In this document: in pieces, positions 1-6,202 of the stretch
How the letters are laid out: every line of letters begins with the position of its first letter
Numbering within the stretch: the first letter of the stretch is position 1
Assembly: GCA_002358835.1 (NCBI GenBank)
Contig: DEPP01000120.1
Coordinates: 11,177-25,302 of the forward strand
DNA from: Bacteroidales bacterium UBA3389
Lineage (GTDB): Bacteria > Bacteroidota > Bacteroidia > Bacteroidales > P3
Direction: 5' to 3'
DNA length: 14,126 nt
Notes under the pieces: model-generated
Database searches by the model: none
What the model saw: only the letters and a program-made list of their open reading frames with translations
Told to the model about the DNA's origin: nothing
Made by a program: the position numbers and the translations under genes

Positions 1-59
1 AAAGAATTTTCTGAAATCAAGAATTATTTTTTTGAAATCAAAAAAGAGAATGAAAGGGT

Positions 60-89
60 GTTGATTCAAATAAATAATACTTATTTTTG
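60..89 (+). promoter_or_regulatory. Candidate Bacteroidota-type promoter for the xth locus
   Basis: TATTTTTG at 82-89 fits the Bacteroidota -7 consensus TAnnTTTG exactly. GTTG at 60-63 is one base off the -33 element TTTG, with an 18-base spacer, slightly shorter than the usual 19-21. The start codon at 116 lies about 26 bases past the -7 box, which leaves room for a short leader. No Shine-Dalgarno is visible. AT-rich DNA produces chance matches, so this is only a moderate call. Confidence 0.4.
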
Positions 90-115
90 CAAAATAAAAT
101 CAAAATTCAGGTGAG

Positions 116-880
116 ATGAATATAATATCTTATAATGTAAATGGCATAAGGGCGGCTGCAAAAAAAGGCTTTATCTAATGGCTTGTCGAATCGGGTGCGG
201 ATGTTGTCTGCATTCAAGAAACCAAAGCCCAAGCAGACCAGATACCTGTTTTGGAATTAAAATACGCAGGCTATGATTACTATGGCTTTTCTGCACAAAA
301 AAAAGGCTATAGCGGGGTTGCGATTCTTTCCAAAACAAAACCCGACAATGTCGTTTACGGAATGGGAATCGAGAAATATGATAACGAAGGACGATTTATC
401 AGAGCCGATTATGGAGATTTGAGTATTGTCAGTGTTTATCACCCTTCGGGAACAAGCGGAGAAGAAAGGCAGGCTTTCAAAATGCAATGGCTCGATGATT
501 TTCAAGAATATGTCCATCGCTTACAAAAAGAGCGTCCCAACCTTGTGCTTTGTGGCGATTATAATATTTGTCATCGTCCGATTGATATTCACGATCCTGT
601 TCGCAATGCAAACTCTTCGGGTTTTCTTCCTGAGGAAAGAGAGTGGATTGACGGGTTTATCAAAAGCGGTTTTACGGATAGTTTTCGTCATGTGAACGGA
701 GACAAAAAGGATTCGTATTCGTGGTGGAGTTATCGTGCAAATGCAAGAGCAAACAACAAAGGTTGGAGAATTGATTATTGCATGGTAAGCGACAATATCA
801 AAAACAGGATAAGCGATGCAGGCATTATTCCATCTGCAATGCACTCCGACCACTGTCCGATAAGTGTAAAAATAGATTGA
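116..880 (+). pseudogene. xth: Exodeoxyribonuclease III (AP endonuclease), interrupted by in-frame TAA at codon 21
   Basis: Exonuclease III is a Mg-dependent nuclease that cuts DNA at abasic sites and degrades 3' ends in base-excision repair. From ATG 116 the frame reads MNIISYNVNGIRAAAKKGFI, then TAA at 176-178, then WLVESGADVVCIQETK and on to TGA at 878-880. Apart from that codon the protein looks complete (about 253 residues, near family size). Counting the stop as residue 21, active-site residues are present: N7, E35 (in IQETK), Y108 (VYHPSG), D148 and N150 (GDYN), D220 (GWRIDY), D245-H246 (SDH). The only restart seen ahead of the main domain is TTG at 251. It would give a 209-residue protein lacking N7 and E35, so probably inactive. 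One G-to-T change (GAA to TAA) would explain the break. A recent nonsense mutation, a base error in the assembly or readthrough are all possible; the family call is firm. Confidence 0.88.
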
Positions 881-909
881 TTAGATAAAAAAATAAAAGC
901 ATATCAGAA

Positions 910-1884
910 ATGAGAAGATTGATTGGTTTAGTTGTAGTTGCAAGTCTCGTTTTTACGAGTTGCGTAAGCTCTGCAAAATTTAAGAAACTCGAACAAGAGA
1001 ATAATGAATGTTCAAAAACGTTAGCCAAGACAAAAAGACAATTGAAAGAAACCGAGAGTGCAAACGAGAATCTCGCCAAATCGTTGGATGTAAAGAAAAA
1101 AGAGTTGGATGATTGCCGGAATTTGCAATCAAAAACACAGGAAGACAACCAACGATTGAAGCAAAACAATGAAGAACTCAGCAATCAAGTAAAACTATTG
1201 AACGAACGCTTGCAACAAAACCTAAAATCGAAAAGTGAAAGCATGCAATCACTTAACGAAGAACTCTTTAAGGCTAAAGAAGAAACAGCAAAACGCGATA
1301 ACGAAATACAGCAATTGAAAGAACAATTGAAGAGTCTGCAAAACGATTTCAAGACAAACGAAAACACATTGGCAGAGTTGCAGAACAAGTTGAAGGAAAA
1401 ACAAGAGGAAATGCAACGTTTGCACGATAAAATCAGTGAGGCACTGTTAGGATTTGCAGATAAGGGGTTGAATGTCGAGACAAAAAACGGCAAAGTCTAT
1501 GTTTCGATGGAAGAAAAGCTATTGTTCGCATCAGGAAGTTGGACAGTGAGCAAAGAAGGTGAGAAAGCCCTCGATGAGATTGCGGCAATCCTCGCTATGA
1601 ATCCCGATATAAGTGTTATGGTTGAAGGACACACAGATAACATTCCTATGAAAGGGAAAAATCAAGTTAAAGACAATTGGGATTTAAGTGTGATGAGAGC
1701 AAGTGCGATTGCTAAGATACTTTTGAAAAATAAAGAAATAGCACCCGAAAGAATCGTTCCATCGGGACGAGGCGAATATTGCCCGATTGTCGATAATGAA
1801 TCTGTTGAAGCAAGAGCAAAAAACAGACGAAGCGAAATAATACTTACACCAAAGACTGACGAATTGCTTAAGATGTTAGAGTAA
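910..1884 (+). CDS. OmpA-like lipoprotein with long coiled coil
   Basis: This is a likely outer-membrane lipoprotein that grips peptidoglycan. Residues 1-17 form a signal peptide ending FTS, and C18 is the probable lipidated cysteine; F at -3 is a tolerated rather than ideal lipobox residue. Residues 25-180 are a highly charged K/E/Q/N-rich heptad-like stretch predicted to be one long coiled coil. Residues 195-318 form the OmpA C-terminal domain: LLFASGS opens it, D243 in GHTDN and the arginines of NRRSEI (306-307) sit where the family binds diaminopimelate-type peptidoglycan. The coiled coil could act as a spacer between outer membrane and cell wall. The gene starts 29 bases after xth, with no clear promoter between, so co-transcription is possible. 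Family and location are well supported; the specific role is unknown. Confidence 0.9.
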   Translation: MRRLIGLVVVASLVFTSCVSSAKFKKLEQENNECSKTLAKTKRQLKETESANENLAKSLDVKKKELDDCRNLQSKTQEDNQRLKQNNEELSNQVKLLNERLQQNLKSKSESMQSLNEELFKAKEETAKRDNEIQQLKEQLKSLQNDFKTNENTLAELQNKLKEKQEEMQRLHDKISEALLGFADKGLNVETKNGKVYVSMEEKLLFASGSWTVSKEGEKALDEIAAILAMNPDISVMVEGHTDNIPMKGKNQVKDNWDLSVMRASAIAKILLKNKEIAPERIVPSGRGEYCPIVDNESVEARAKNRRSEIILTPKTDELLKMLE

Positions 1885-1908
1885 ACCGCATTTTTTTTTG
1901 TAATTTCG
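1876..1908 (+). promoter_or_regulatory. Weak candidate promoter for holA
   Basis: TAATTTCG at 1901-1908 differs from TAnnTTTG at one position. TTAG at 1876-1879 could be a poor -33 element with a 21-base spacer, and it overlaps the end of the preceding coding region. The holA start codon at 1923 would be about 15 bases past the -7 box. A T9 run (1891-1899) lies directly upstream of the -7 box. Confidence 0.35.
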
Positions 1909-1922
1909 CACCTGTTTATGTT

Positions 1923-2930
1923 ATGGTAGCAACATTCGAAAGTGTAAAAAAAGATATTGCTTCCAAAACTCTGAAACCTGTGTATTTGCTAAAAGGTGAA
2001 GAGAGTTATTATTTGGAGGCGTTGAGTGAGGAATTTGAGAATTCCATTCTTGATGAGGCTGAAAAGGATTTTAATTTGAGTGTTTTTTATGGAAAAGATG
2101 CTCAAATAGATGATATTATTACTTCAGCAAAGCAGTATCCCATGATGGCATCTCATCGTGTTGTCATTTTGAAAGAAGCACAAACGATGGACAAACGAGA
2201 GTTGGCAAAAATAGAACGCTATTTGCTTTCTCCGGTATCCACTACCGTTTTGGTTTTTGTAAATAACGACAAAGATTTTCCGCAAGCTCTTACAACCAAA
2301 TTCGACAAGACCGGAGCGGTTTTCGACAGCAAGAAGTTGAAAGAAGAAAAACTTGTTTCGTGGATTGATTCCTATGTAAAGCAACAAGGGTACACCATAG
2401 AATCGCAGGCATCTGTCATGGTGGCAGACTATCTGGGTAATAATCTGATGAAGATTTCGAACGAGATTTCCAAGTTATTGATAAACCTAAAGCAGAAGAA
2501 CATTATTACAACAGAAGATGTGTCTTCTCATATCGGAATCAGCAAAGATTATAACGTGTTCGAACTTCAAAAAGCAATAAGCCGATTAGACTACAATAAG
2601 ATAAACAAATGTGTAGATTATATGGCGGCAAATCCGAAGGAGAATCCCTTGCAGGTGATTTTTGCAAATCTGTTTACTTATTTTACGAAAGTTTTGATTG
2701 TTTCTCAGCTTGAGGACAAATCTGCTTCAAATATAGCTTCTGTTTTGAAGATTCCTGCTTTTTTTACGAATGATTATGTCGTTGCTTCGCAGAATATTCC
2801 TATGCGAAAGGTGATTGCCAATATTTCAATCATAAGAGAATATGATATGAAAAGCAAAGGCGTCGATGCTTCGCCTTTTGACCAAGAGGGAGACCTGATT
2901 AAAGAGTTTGTTTACAAATTAGTACATTAG
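1923..2930 (+). CDS. holA: DNA polymerase III subunit delta
   Basis: Delta is the clamp-loader subunit that opens the beta sliding clamp during chromosome replication. The 335-residue length is typical. The N-terminus (residues 19-27, PVYLLKGEE) matches the opening strand of the delta AAA+-like fold, followed by YYLEAL and a region with HRVVILKEAQTMDK (about 79-92), which is characteristic of the family. The middle contains the LLSPVSTTVLVFV strand and the FDSKKLKEEKLVSWI linker. The last 120 residues are the helical collar domain that joins the clamp-loader ring. ATG 1923 is preferred; an ATG at 1918 is in another frame. A possible promoter lies just upstream, and the TonB-dependent receptor gene starts 21 bases downstream. 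Confidence 0.93.
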   Translation: MVATFESVKKDIASKTLKPVYLLKGEESYYLEALSEEFENSILDEAEKDFNLSVFYGKDAQIDDIITSAKQYPMMASHRVVILKEAQTMDKRELAKIERYLLSPVSTTVLVFVNNDKDFPQALTTKFDKTGAVFDSKKLKEEKLVSWIDSYVKQQGYTIESQASVMVADYLGNNLMKISNEISKLLINLKQKNIITTEDVSSHIGISKDYNVFELQKAISRLDYNKINKCVDYMAANPKENPLQVIFANLFTYFTKVLIVSQLEDKSASNIASVLKIPAFFTNDYVVASQNIPMRKVIANISIIREYDMKSKGVDASPFDQEGDLIKEFVYKLVH

Positions 2931-2951
2931 AAAATTAAGAAAAGATATCAG

Positions 2952-5246
2952 ATGAAAAAGTATTTGATTTTAGCTGTTTTGATTTTGTCGGCTTTTGGGC
3001 TTGTAGCACAGACAGGATCTGTGAGAGGATTTGTTTTTGACAAAACCACAGGAGAGCCGATCATTTTTGCGAACATACAAATCGACAAGACAACGATTGG
3101 AACAGCAACAGACGTGAACGGTTATTTTGTTTTGTCGAAATTGAAAGTAGGAAACTATACGCTGAAGATAGGAACAATTGGCTATGAAACTTTGGAATAT
3201 CCGATTGTTGTCGAGAAAAACAAGGTGCTTTCTTTGAATATCGACCTTGAACCTTCGATTACCCAACTCTCAACCGTCGAGATAAGCGGCAAAAAAGAGA
3301 GTGAGCGTCTTGAGAGCAGAGTTTCGGTAGAGAAGATCACCACAAAAGACATCCAACAAATACCATCGATAGGCGGACAAGCCGATTTGGCACAATACAT
3401 TCAAGTCTTGCCCGGAGTAGTCTTTTCGGGAGACCAAGGCGGACAGCTGTATATCCGAGGAGGATCAGCAATTCAGAATCGTGTTCTTTTAGATGGTATG
3501 GTTGTTTACAATCCATTCCACTCCATAGGTTTGTTTTCGGTTTTTGAGACAGAGATTATAAAAAACGCAGACGTATATACAGGAGGATTCAATGCTCAAT
3601 ACGGCGGGGTGTTGTCTTCAGTTATGGATATAACGACAAAAGACGGAAACAAGAAACGCACAACAGGAAAAGTTGCCGCTTCGACTTTCGGAGCAAATCT
3701 TTTGCTTGAAGGACCGCTATTGAAGAACAAGGACAATCGAGGCTACAGTATGTCATACGTTCTATCGGCAAAGAATTCCTATCTCTCAAAAACCTCGACC
3801 TCGATTTATTCATACATGAACAAGGAACTGCCATACGACTATCTTGACCTTTATGGAAAATTGACGCTTGCAACAGACAATGGAACGAAACTTAATCTCT
3901 TTGCCTTGAACTTTACCGACAAAGTAAACCAATACGAAGCCATTGCCGATTTTGGCTGGCAGAACAGAGCCTTTGGAGCAAATTTTTTGATATTACCGGG
4001 AAGCAGTTCATCGCTTATTGAGGGCGTTGTTGCCTATTCAGATTATACGATGAATATGTCCGAAGCGACAACGAATATCTCTCAAATGAGTAACATCGGA
4101 GGCTTTAATGTAGGATTGTCCGTAACGAATTTTTTTGGCGAGAACAGACTTAAATACGGTATGAATATGTTAGGAAACACCACAAAGTCGCTTTTCTCAG
4201 TCAACGATACGATTATAGACTATTCGACCGAGCTTGCCGCCTACGCAATCTTCAAAGGCGTTGCGGGAAGGTTGGTTTATGAACCGAGTTTCCGAGCTTC
4301 CTATTACGCATCCTTGTCGAGCCTTATTCCCGAACCGCGTTTATCTTTGAAACTCAACCTTTCGGATAATTTCCGTTTGAAAGCAGCCGCAGGAGTCTAT
4401 TCACAAGTCTTTATGGATACGAAAAGCGACCGCGATATCGTCAATCTCTTTACGGGATACCTGACAGTAAGTCCCGATTTGAACATAGTGAGTAAGTTTA
4501 ACGATAATACGATTACCTCATACGTTCAAAAATCGAATCATCTCATCTTTGGAATCGAATACGACCTGCTTCGCAACCTTTCATTCAACCTCGAAGTCTA
4601 TTATAAGACTATGTCGAACATGGCGAATGCAAATAAAGACAAGTTGTTTGCAGATGATAAAGAGCACGAAACAAGACCCGAATATTTGAGAAAAGAATAT
4701 ATCATCGAGAATGGCAACGCCTACGGAGGAGATGTATCGTTGAAATATGACAACGGCAGACTTTACGTTTGGGCGATCTACTCTTTGGGCAAGGTAACAA
4801 AGGAAAACGAAATCTTCACTTATGCACCGCACTACGACAGAAGACATAACGTCAATATCTTGTGCAATTACCAATTTGGAATGGACAGAAGCTTCGAGTT
4901 GAGTTTGAGATGGAACTACGGAAGCGGATTCCCATTCACTCCGACTGCCTCAATGATGGAATATGTCGATTGGTCAGACGGCATAAGCACCGATTGGATA
5001 AATCAAAACGGCACCTTGACAACCATATATGGCGATTTGAACTCAAAACGCTTGCCCGACTACCATCGTTTCGACATTTCGGCAAAGAAACGCTTCGACA
5101 TAGGAAAACGTTCCATCTTGGAAATAAACCTAAGCGTTACCAACGTTTACAATCGCAACAACCTTTTCTATGTAAACCGTATAACATCCGAACGAGTAGA
5201 CCAATTGCCGATTATGCCGTCTTTGGGTGTAAGTTGCACATTCTAA
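2952..5246 (+). CDS. TonB-dependent outer-membrane receptor with carboxypeptidase-like N-terminal domain
   Basis: This 764-residue outer-membrane transporter would take up a bound ligand using TonB energy. Residues 1-20 are a signal peptide ending LVAQ. Residues 22-108 are the CarboxypepD_reg-like beta-sandwich common on Bacteroidota receptors (GSVRGFVFDKTTGEPIIFAN, then TDVNGYF). Residues 125-230 are the plug, with the conserved LPGV, YIRGGSAIQNRVLLDGM and YNPFH segments. The rest is the beta-barrel, ending in the aromatic residue of SLGVSCTF as expected for outer-membrane insertion. Size and plug match the smaller receptor class rather than SusC (about 1000 residues), and there is no adjacent SusD-like lipoprotein, so a starch or glycan role is not indicated. 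Substrate cannot be read from the sequence. A hairpin terminator follows. Confidence 0.92.
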   Translation: MKKYLILAVLILSAFGLVAQTGSVRGFVFDKTTGEPIIFANIQIDKTTIGTATDVNGYFVLSKLKVGNYTLKIGTIGYETLEYPIVVEKNKVLSLNIDLEPSITQLSTVEISGKKESERLESRVSVEKITTKDIQQIPSIGGQADLAQYIQVLPGVVFSGDQGGQLYIRGGSAIQNRVLLDGMVVYNPFHSIGLFSVFETEIIKNADVYTGGFNAQYGGVLSSVMDITTKDGNKKRTTGKVAASTFGANLLLEGPLLKNKDNRGYSMSYVLSAKNSYLSKTSTSIYSYMNKELPYDYLDLYGKLTLATDNGTKLNLFALNFTDKVNQYEAIADFGWQNRAFGANFLILPGSSSSLIEGVVAYSDYTMNMSEATTNISQMSNIGGFNVGLSVTNFFGENRLKYGMNMLGNTTKSLFSVNDTIIDYSTELAAYAIFKGVAGRLVYEPSFRASYYASLSSLIPEPRLSLKLNLSDNFRLKAAAGVYSQVFMDTKSDRDIVNLFTGYLTVSPDLNIVSKFNDNTITSYVQKSNHLIFGIEYDLLRNLSFNLEVYYKTMSNMANANKDKLFADDKEHETRPEYLRKEYIIENGNAYGGDVSLKYDNGRLYVWAIYSLGKVTKENEIFTYAPHYDRRHNVNILCNYQFGMDRSFELSLRWNYGSGFPFTPTASMMEYVDWSDGISTDWINQNGTLTTIYGDLNSKRLPDYHRFDISAKKRFDIGKRSILEINLSVTNVYNRNNLFYVNRITSERVDQLPIMPSLGVSCTF

Positions 5247-5292
5247 GTTAAAAACAACAAGACAAAGAAACAATTTTCCGAAACTTTGTTTC

Positions 5293-5310
5293 AAGAAAAT
5301 AAAATCAAGA
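5293..5310 (+). repeat. 18-bp direct repeat, copy 1
   Basis: AAGAAAATAAAATCAAGA is identical to 5739-5756. It lies between the receptor stop codon and the terminator hairpin. The core AAAATAAAATCAA also occurs at 91-103, ahead of xth, so this may be a dispersed intergenic word. Confidence 0.6.
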
Positions 5311-5311
5311 A

Positions 5312-5371
5312 TCAGCCGAGCGAAATCAAGAATCGTTCGGCTGAATCTTTGTTTTGAGATAAGCAAAACAG
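5312..5371 (+). terminator. Hairpin terminator after the TonB-dependent receptor gene
   Basis: TCAGCCGAGCGA (5312-5323) pairs with TCGTTCGGCTGA (5333-5344): a 12-bp stem with one G-T wobble and a 9-base loop. A T-rich run (TCTTTGTTTT) follows, as expected for an intrinsic terminator. A second small hairpin, TGTTTTG / CAAAACA (5350-5356 / 5364-5370), lies right behind it. The element starts 65 bases past the receptor stop codon. Confidence 0.7.
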
Positions 5372-5416
5372 CCCGAACGGAATCCGAAACTTAGTATCAG
5401 ATTTTTTTTTCTAATT

Positions 5417-5519
5417 GATACTGACAGTATCACTAACCGGTACTGGTAGTACCACTAACTGGTACTGACAGTATCACTAACTGGTACTGGTAGTACCAAT
5501 AACCGGTACTGACAGTACC
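5417..5519. repeat. Array of five 15-bp palindromes with a 22-bp period
   Basis: Palindromes lie at 5417-5431, 5439-5453, 5461-5475, 5483-5497 and 5505-5519, each start exactly 22 bp after the last. Unit 1 is GATACTGACAGTATC and unit 5 is GGTACTGACAGTACC, both perfect dyads around a central A. Units 2 and 4 are GGTACTGGTAGTACC, perfect 6-bp arms around GGT. Unit 3 is GGTACTGACAGTATC, with one G-T pair. The 7-base linkers are ACTAACC, ACTAACT or AATAACC. A 22-bp step is close to two helical turns, so all dyads face the same side of the DNA, as in a cooperative operator array. The array lies between a terminator and the promoter region of the surface-protein unit. The protein or RNA that would use it is unknown. 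Confidence 0.95.
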
Positions 5520-5579
5520 ACTAATCGGAAAAATCTTGATACAAAGGATGAATAATCAGAAAGCAATCCGCCGAGAGGG

Positions 5580-5623
5580 AAACCCACCCCAAAACAAACC
5601 AAACCCAAAACCCCAAAAAACAA
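5580..5623. other. 44-base A/C-only tract with G-quadruplex potential on the - strand
   Basis: From 5580 to 5623 the + strand contains no G or T. C runs lie at 5583-5585 (3), 5587-5590 (4), 5604-5606 (3) and 5611-5614 (4). The - strand therefore carries four G runs of at least three, with loops of 4, 13 and 1 bases. The 13-base loop makes this a long-loop, non-canonical quadruplex motif. The skew itself is certain; any structure or role is inference. Confidence 0.55.
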
Positions 5624-5738
5624 TCCGAATTTGCATCGAAAGAAGCCTTTTTCGACACTTTTTCAGCCTTTGCGGGAGGAAAACACTCCTAAATCGTGCA
5701 AAATTTTTCTTCCTTTAAGTAGTTGGGAATCAAGTTTG

Positions 5739-5756
5739 AAGAAAATAAAATCAAGA
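5739..5756 (+). repeat. 18-bp direct repeat, copy 2
   Basis: AAGAAAATAAAATCAAGA is identical to 5293-5310, 446 bp upstream. The two copies bracket the receptor terminator, the palindrome array and the A/C tract. Confidence 0.6.
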
Positions 5757-5782
5757 TATAATAAGAATTTATCGCCGTAAAT

Positions 5783-5814
5783 TTTGTGGGGGGGGGAATT
5801 TTTATGTACCTTTA
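5783..5814 (+). promoter_or_regulatory. Candidate promoter of the surface-protein unit with G9 in its spacer
   Basis: TTTG (5783-5786) and TACCTTTA (5807-5814, one base off TAnnTTTG) are 20 bases apart, the preferred Bacteroidota spacing. Nine consecutive Gs (5788-5796) fill nearly half of the spacer. A gain or loss of one or two Gs would move the spacing out of the 19-21 range, so the promoter could be switched by slippage. Transcription would start near 5821, giving a leader of about 145 bases before the ATG at 5966. A weaker alternative is TTTG 5851-5854 with TATCCTTA 5875-5882, also 20 bases apart. Confidence 0.5.
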
Positions 5815-5965
5815 CAGGCTGTGATAAAAGTCTCCTTAGGGATGATTTTTTTTGAAAGCAAGAGGATGAAAGCCTATCCTTATAATATAGAGTAATAAAA
5901 AAACAAATAAAGTAGTACAAATTAAAGAAGCGACGAGTCGATGCTTAATAACTGACAAAAAAACA

Positions 5966-6199
5966 ATGAAGAAAAAATTTTTAATGATTGTTGCGTTCTT
6001 TGCAATGACGTTGGGCGTTTCTGCACAGCCGACGCCGAATGGAACTCCTACCAGTCCGGCTAACGATCCTACCGGAAACGGTGGAGACGGTCTTCGTAGA
6101 GCTCCGATTGCTCCGGCAACGCTTTTGTTGTTAGGCTTAGGCGGAGCAGCAGTAGGAACAATGGTTTATCGTAACACCAAAAACAAAAAGGAGGAATAA
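5966..6199 (+). CDS. Small exported protein with C-terminal membrane anchor
   Basis: I do not recognise a named family for this 77-residue protein. Residues 1-20 are a clear signal peptide ending VSAQ. Residues 21-45 are a flexible stretch rich in P, N, G and T (QPTPNGTPTSPANDP). Residues 46-69 run from RAPIAPAT into a hydrophobic, glycine-containing segment (LLLLGLGGAAVGTMVY), and the tail RNTKNKKEE is mostly basic. This order (short proline motif, hydrophobic helix, basic tail) resembles bacterial C-terminal sorting or anchoring signals such as PID-CTERM, although the canonical PID motif is absent. A simple inner-membrane anchor with the linker in the periplasm is equally possible. Its last codons contain the Shine-Dalgarno of the next gene, three bases away, so the two are translated as a unit. 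It could be an accessory or chaperone-like partner of the large exported protein; that is inference. Confidence 0.8.
   Translation: MKKKFLMIVAFFAMTLGVSAQPTPNGTPTSPANDPTGNGGDGLRRAPIAPATLLLLGLGGAAVGTMVYRNTKNKKEE
6188..6194 (+). promoter_or_regulatory. Strong Shine-Dalgarno for the large surface-protein gene
   Basis: AAGGAGG, within the last sense codons of the small gene (AAG GAG GAA), lies 8 bases before ATG 6203. It is fully complementary to the usual 16S anti-Shine-Dalgarno. It is the only clear SD I see in the window and supports 6203 as the start codon and translational coupling of the two genes. Confidence 0.75.
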
Positions 6200-6202
6200 G
6201 CT

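Larger units (their letters stand above)
5345..5965. other. Long non-coding regulatory region ahead of the surface-protein unit
   Basis: About 620 bases hold no credible gene. Short open frames here (for example 5536-5718 on + and 5663-5920 on -) have low-complexity, unfamiliar translations and no matching start context. In order the stretch contains a T-rich run, five palindromes spaced 22 bp (5417-5519), a 44-base tract of only A and C (5580-5623), an 18-bp direct repeat (5739-5756), a promoter match whose spacer contains G9 (5783-5814), and an AT-rich leader of roughly 145 bases. That leader includes an imperfect dyad at 5928-5946 just ahead of the small-protein start codon. Confidence 0.75.

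Noticed and set aside
1..114. Frame open from the first base to TGA 112-114, possibly the tail of an upstream gene
   Set aside because: The 37-codon translation is rich in K, N, F and I and looks like AT-rich spacer; it also overlaps the candidate xth promoter. No family resemblance, so it is not called.
2952..5246. SusC-type glycan receptor of a polysaccharide utilisation locus
   Set aside because: The protein is about 250 residues too short for SusC, and there is no SusD-like lipoprotein or glycoside hydrolase nearby.
5417..5519. CRISPR array
   Set aside because: The unit is 22 bp with 7-base linkers that are nearly constant. There are no variable spacers and no cas genes.
5536..5718. 60-residue open frame on the + strand
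   Set aside because: It runs through the A/C-only tract, giving a low-complexity P/N/K/Q sequence, and has no recognisable domain or start context.
5663..5920. 85-residue open frame on the - strand
   Set aside because: It crosses the G9 tract and the promoter match of the + strand unit. The translation looks random and has no signal peptide or family features.
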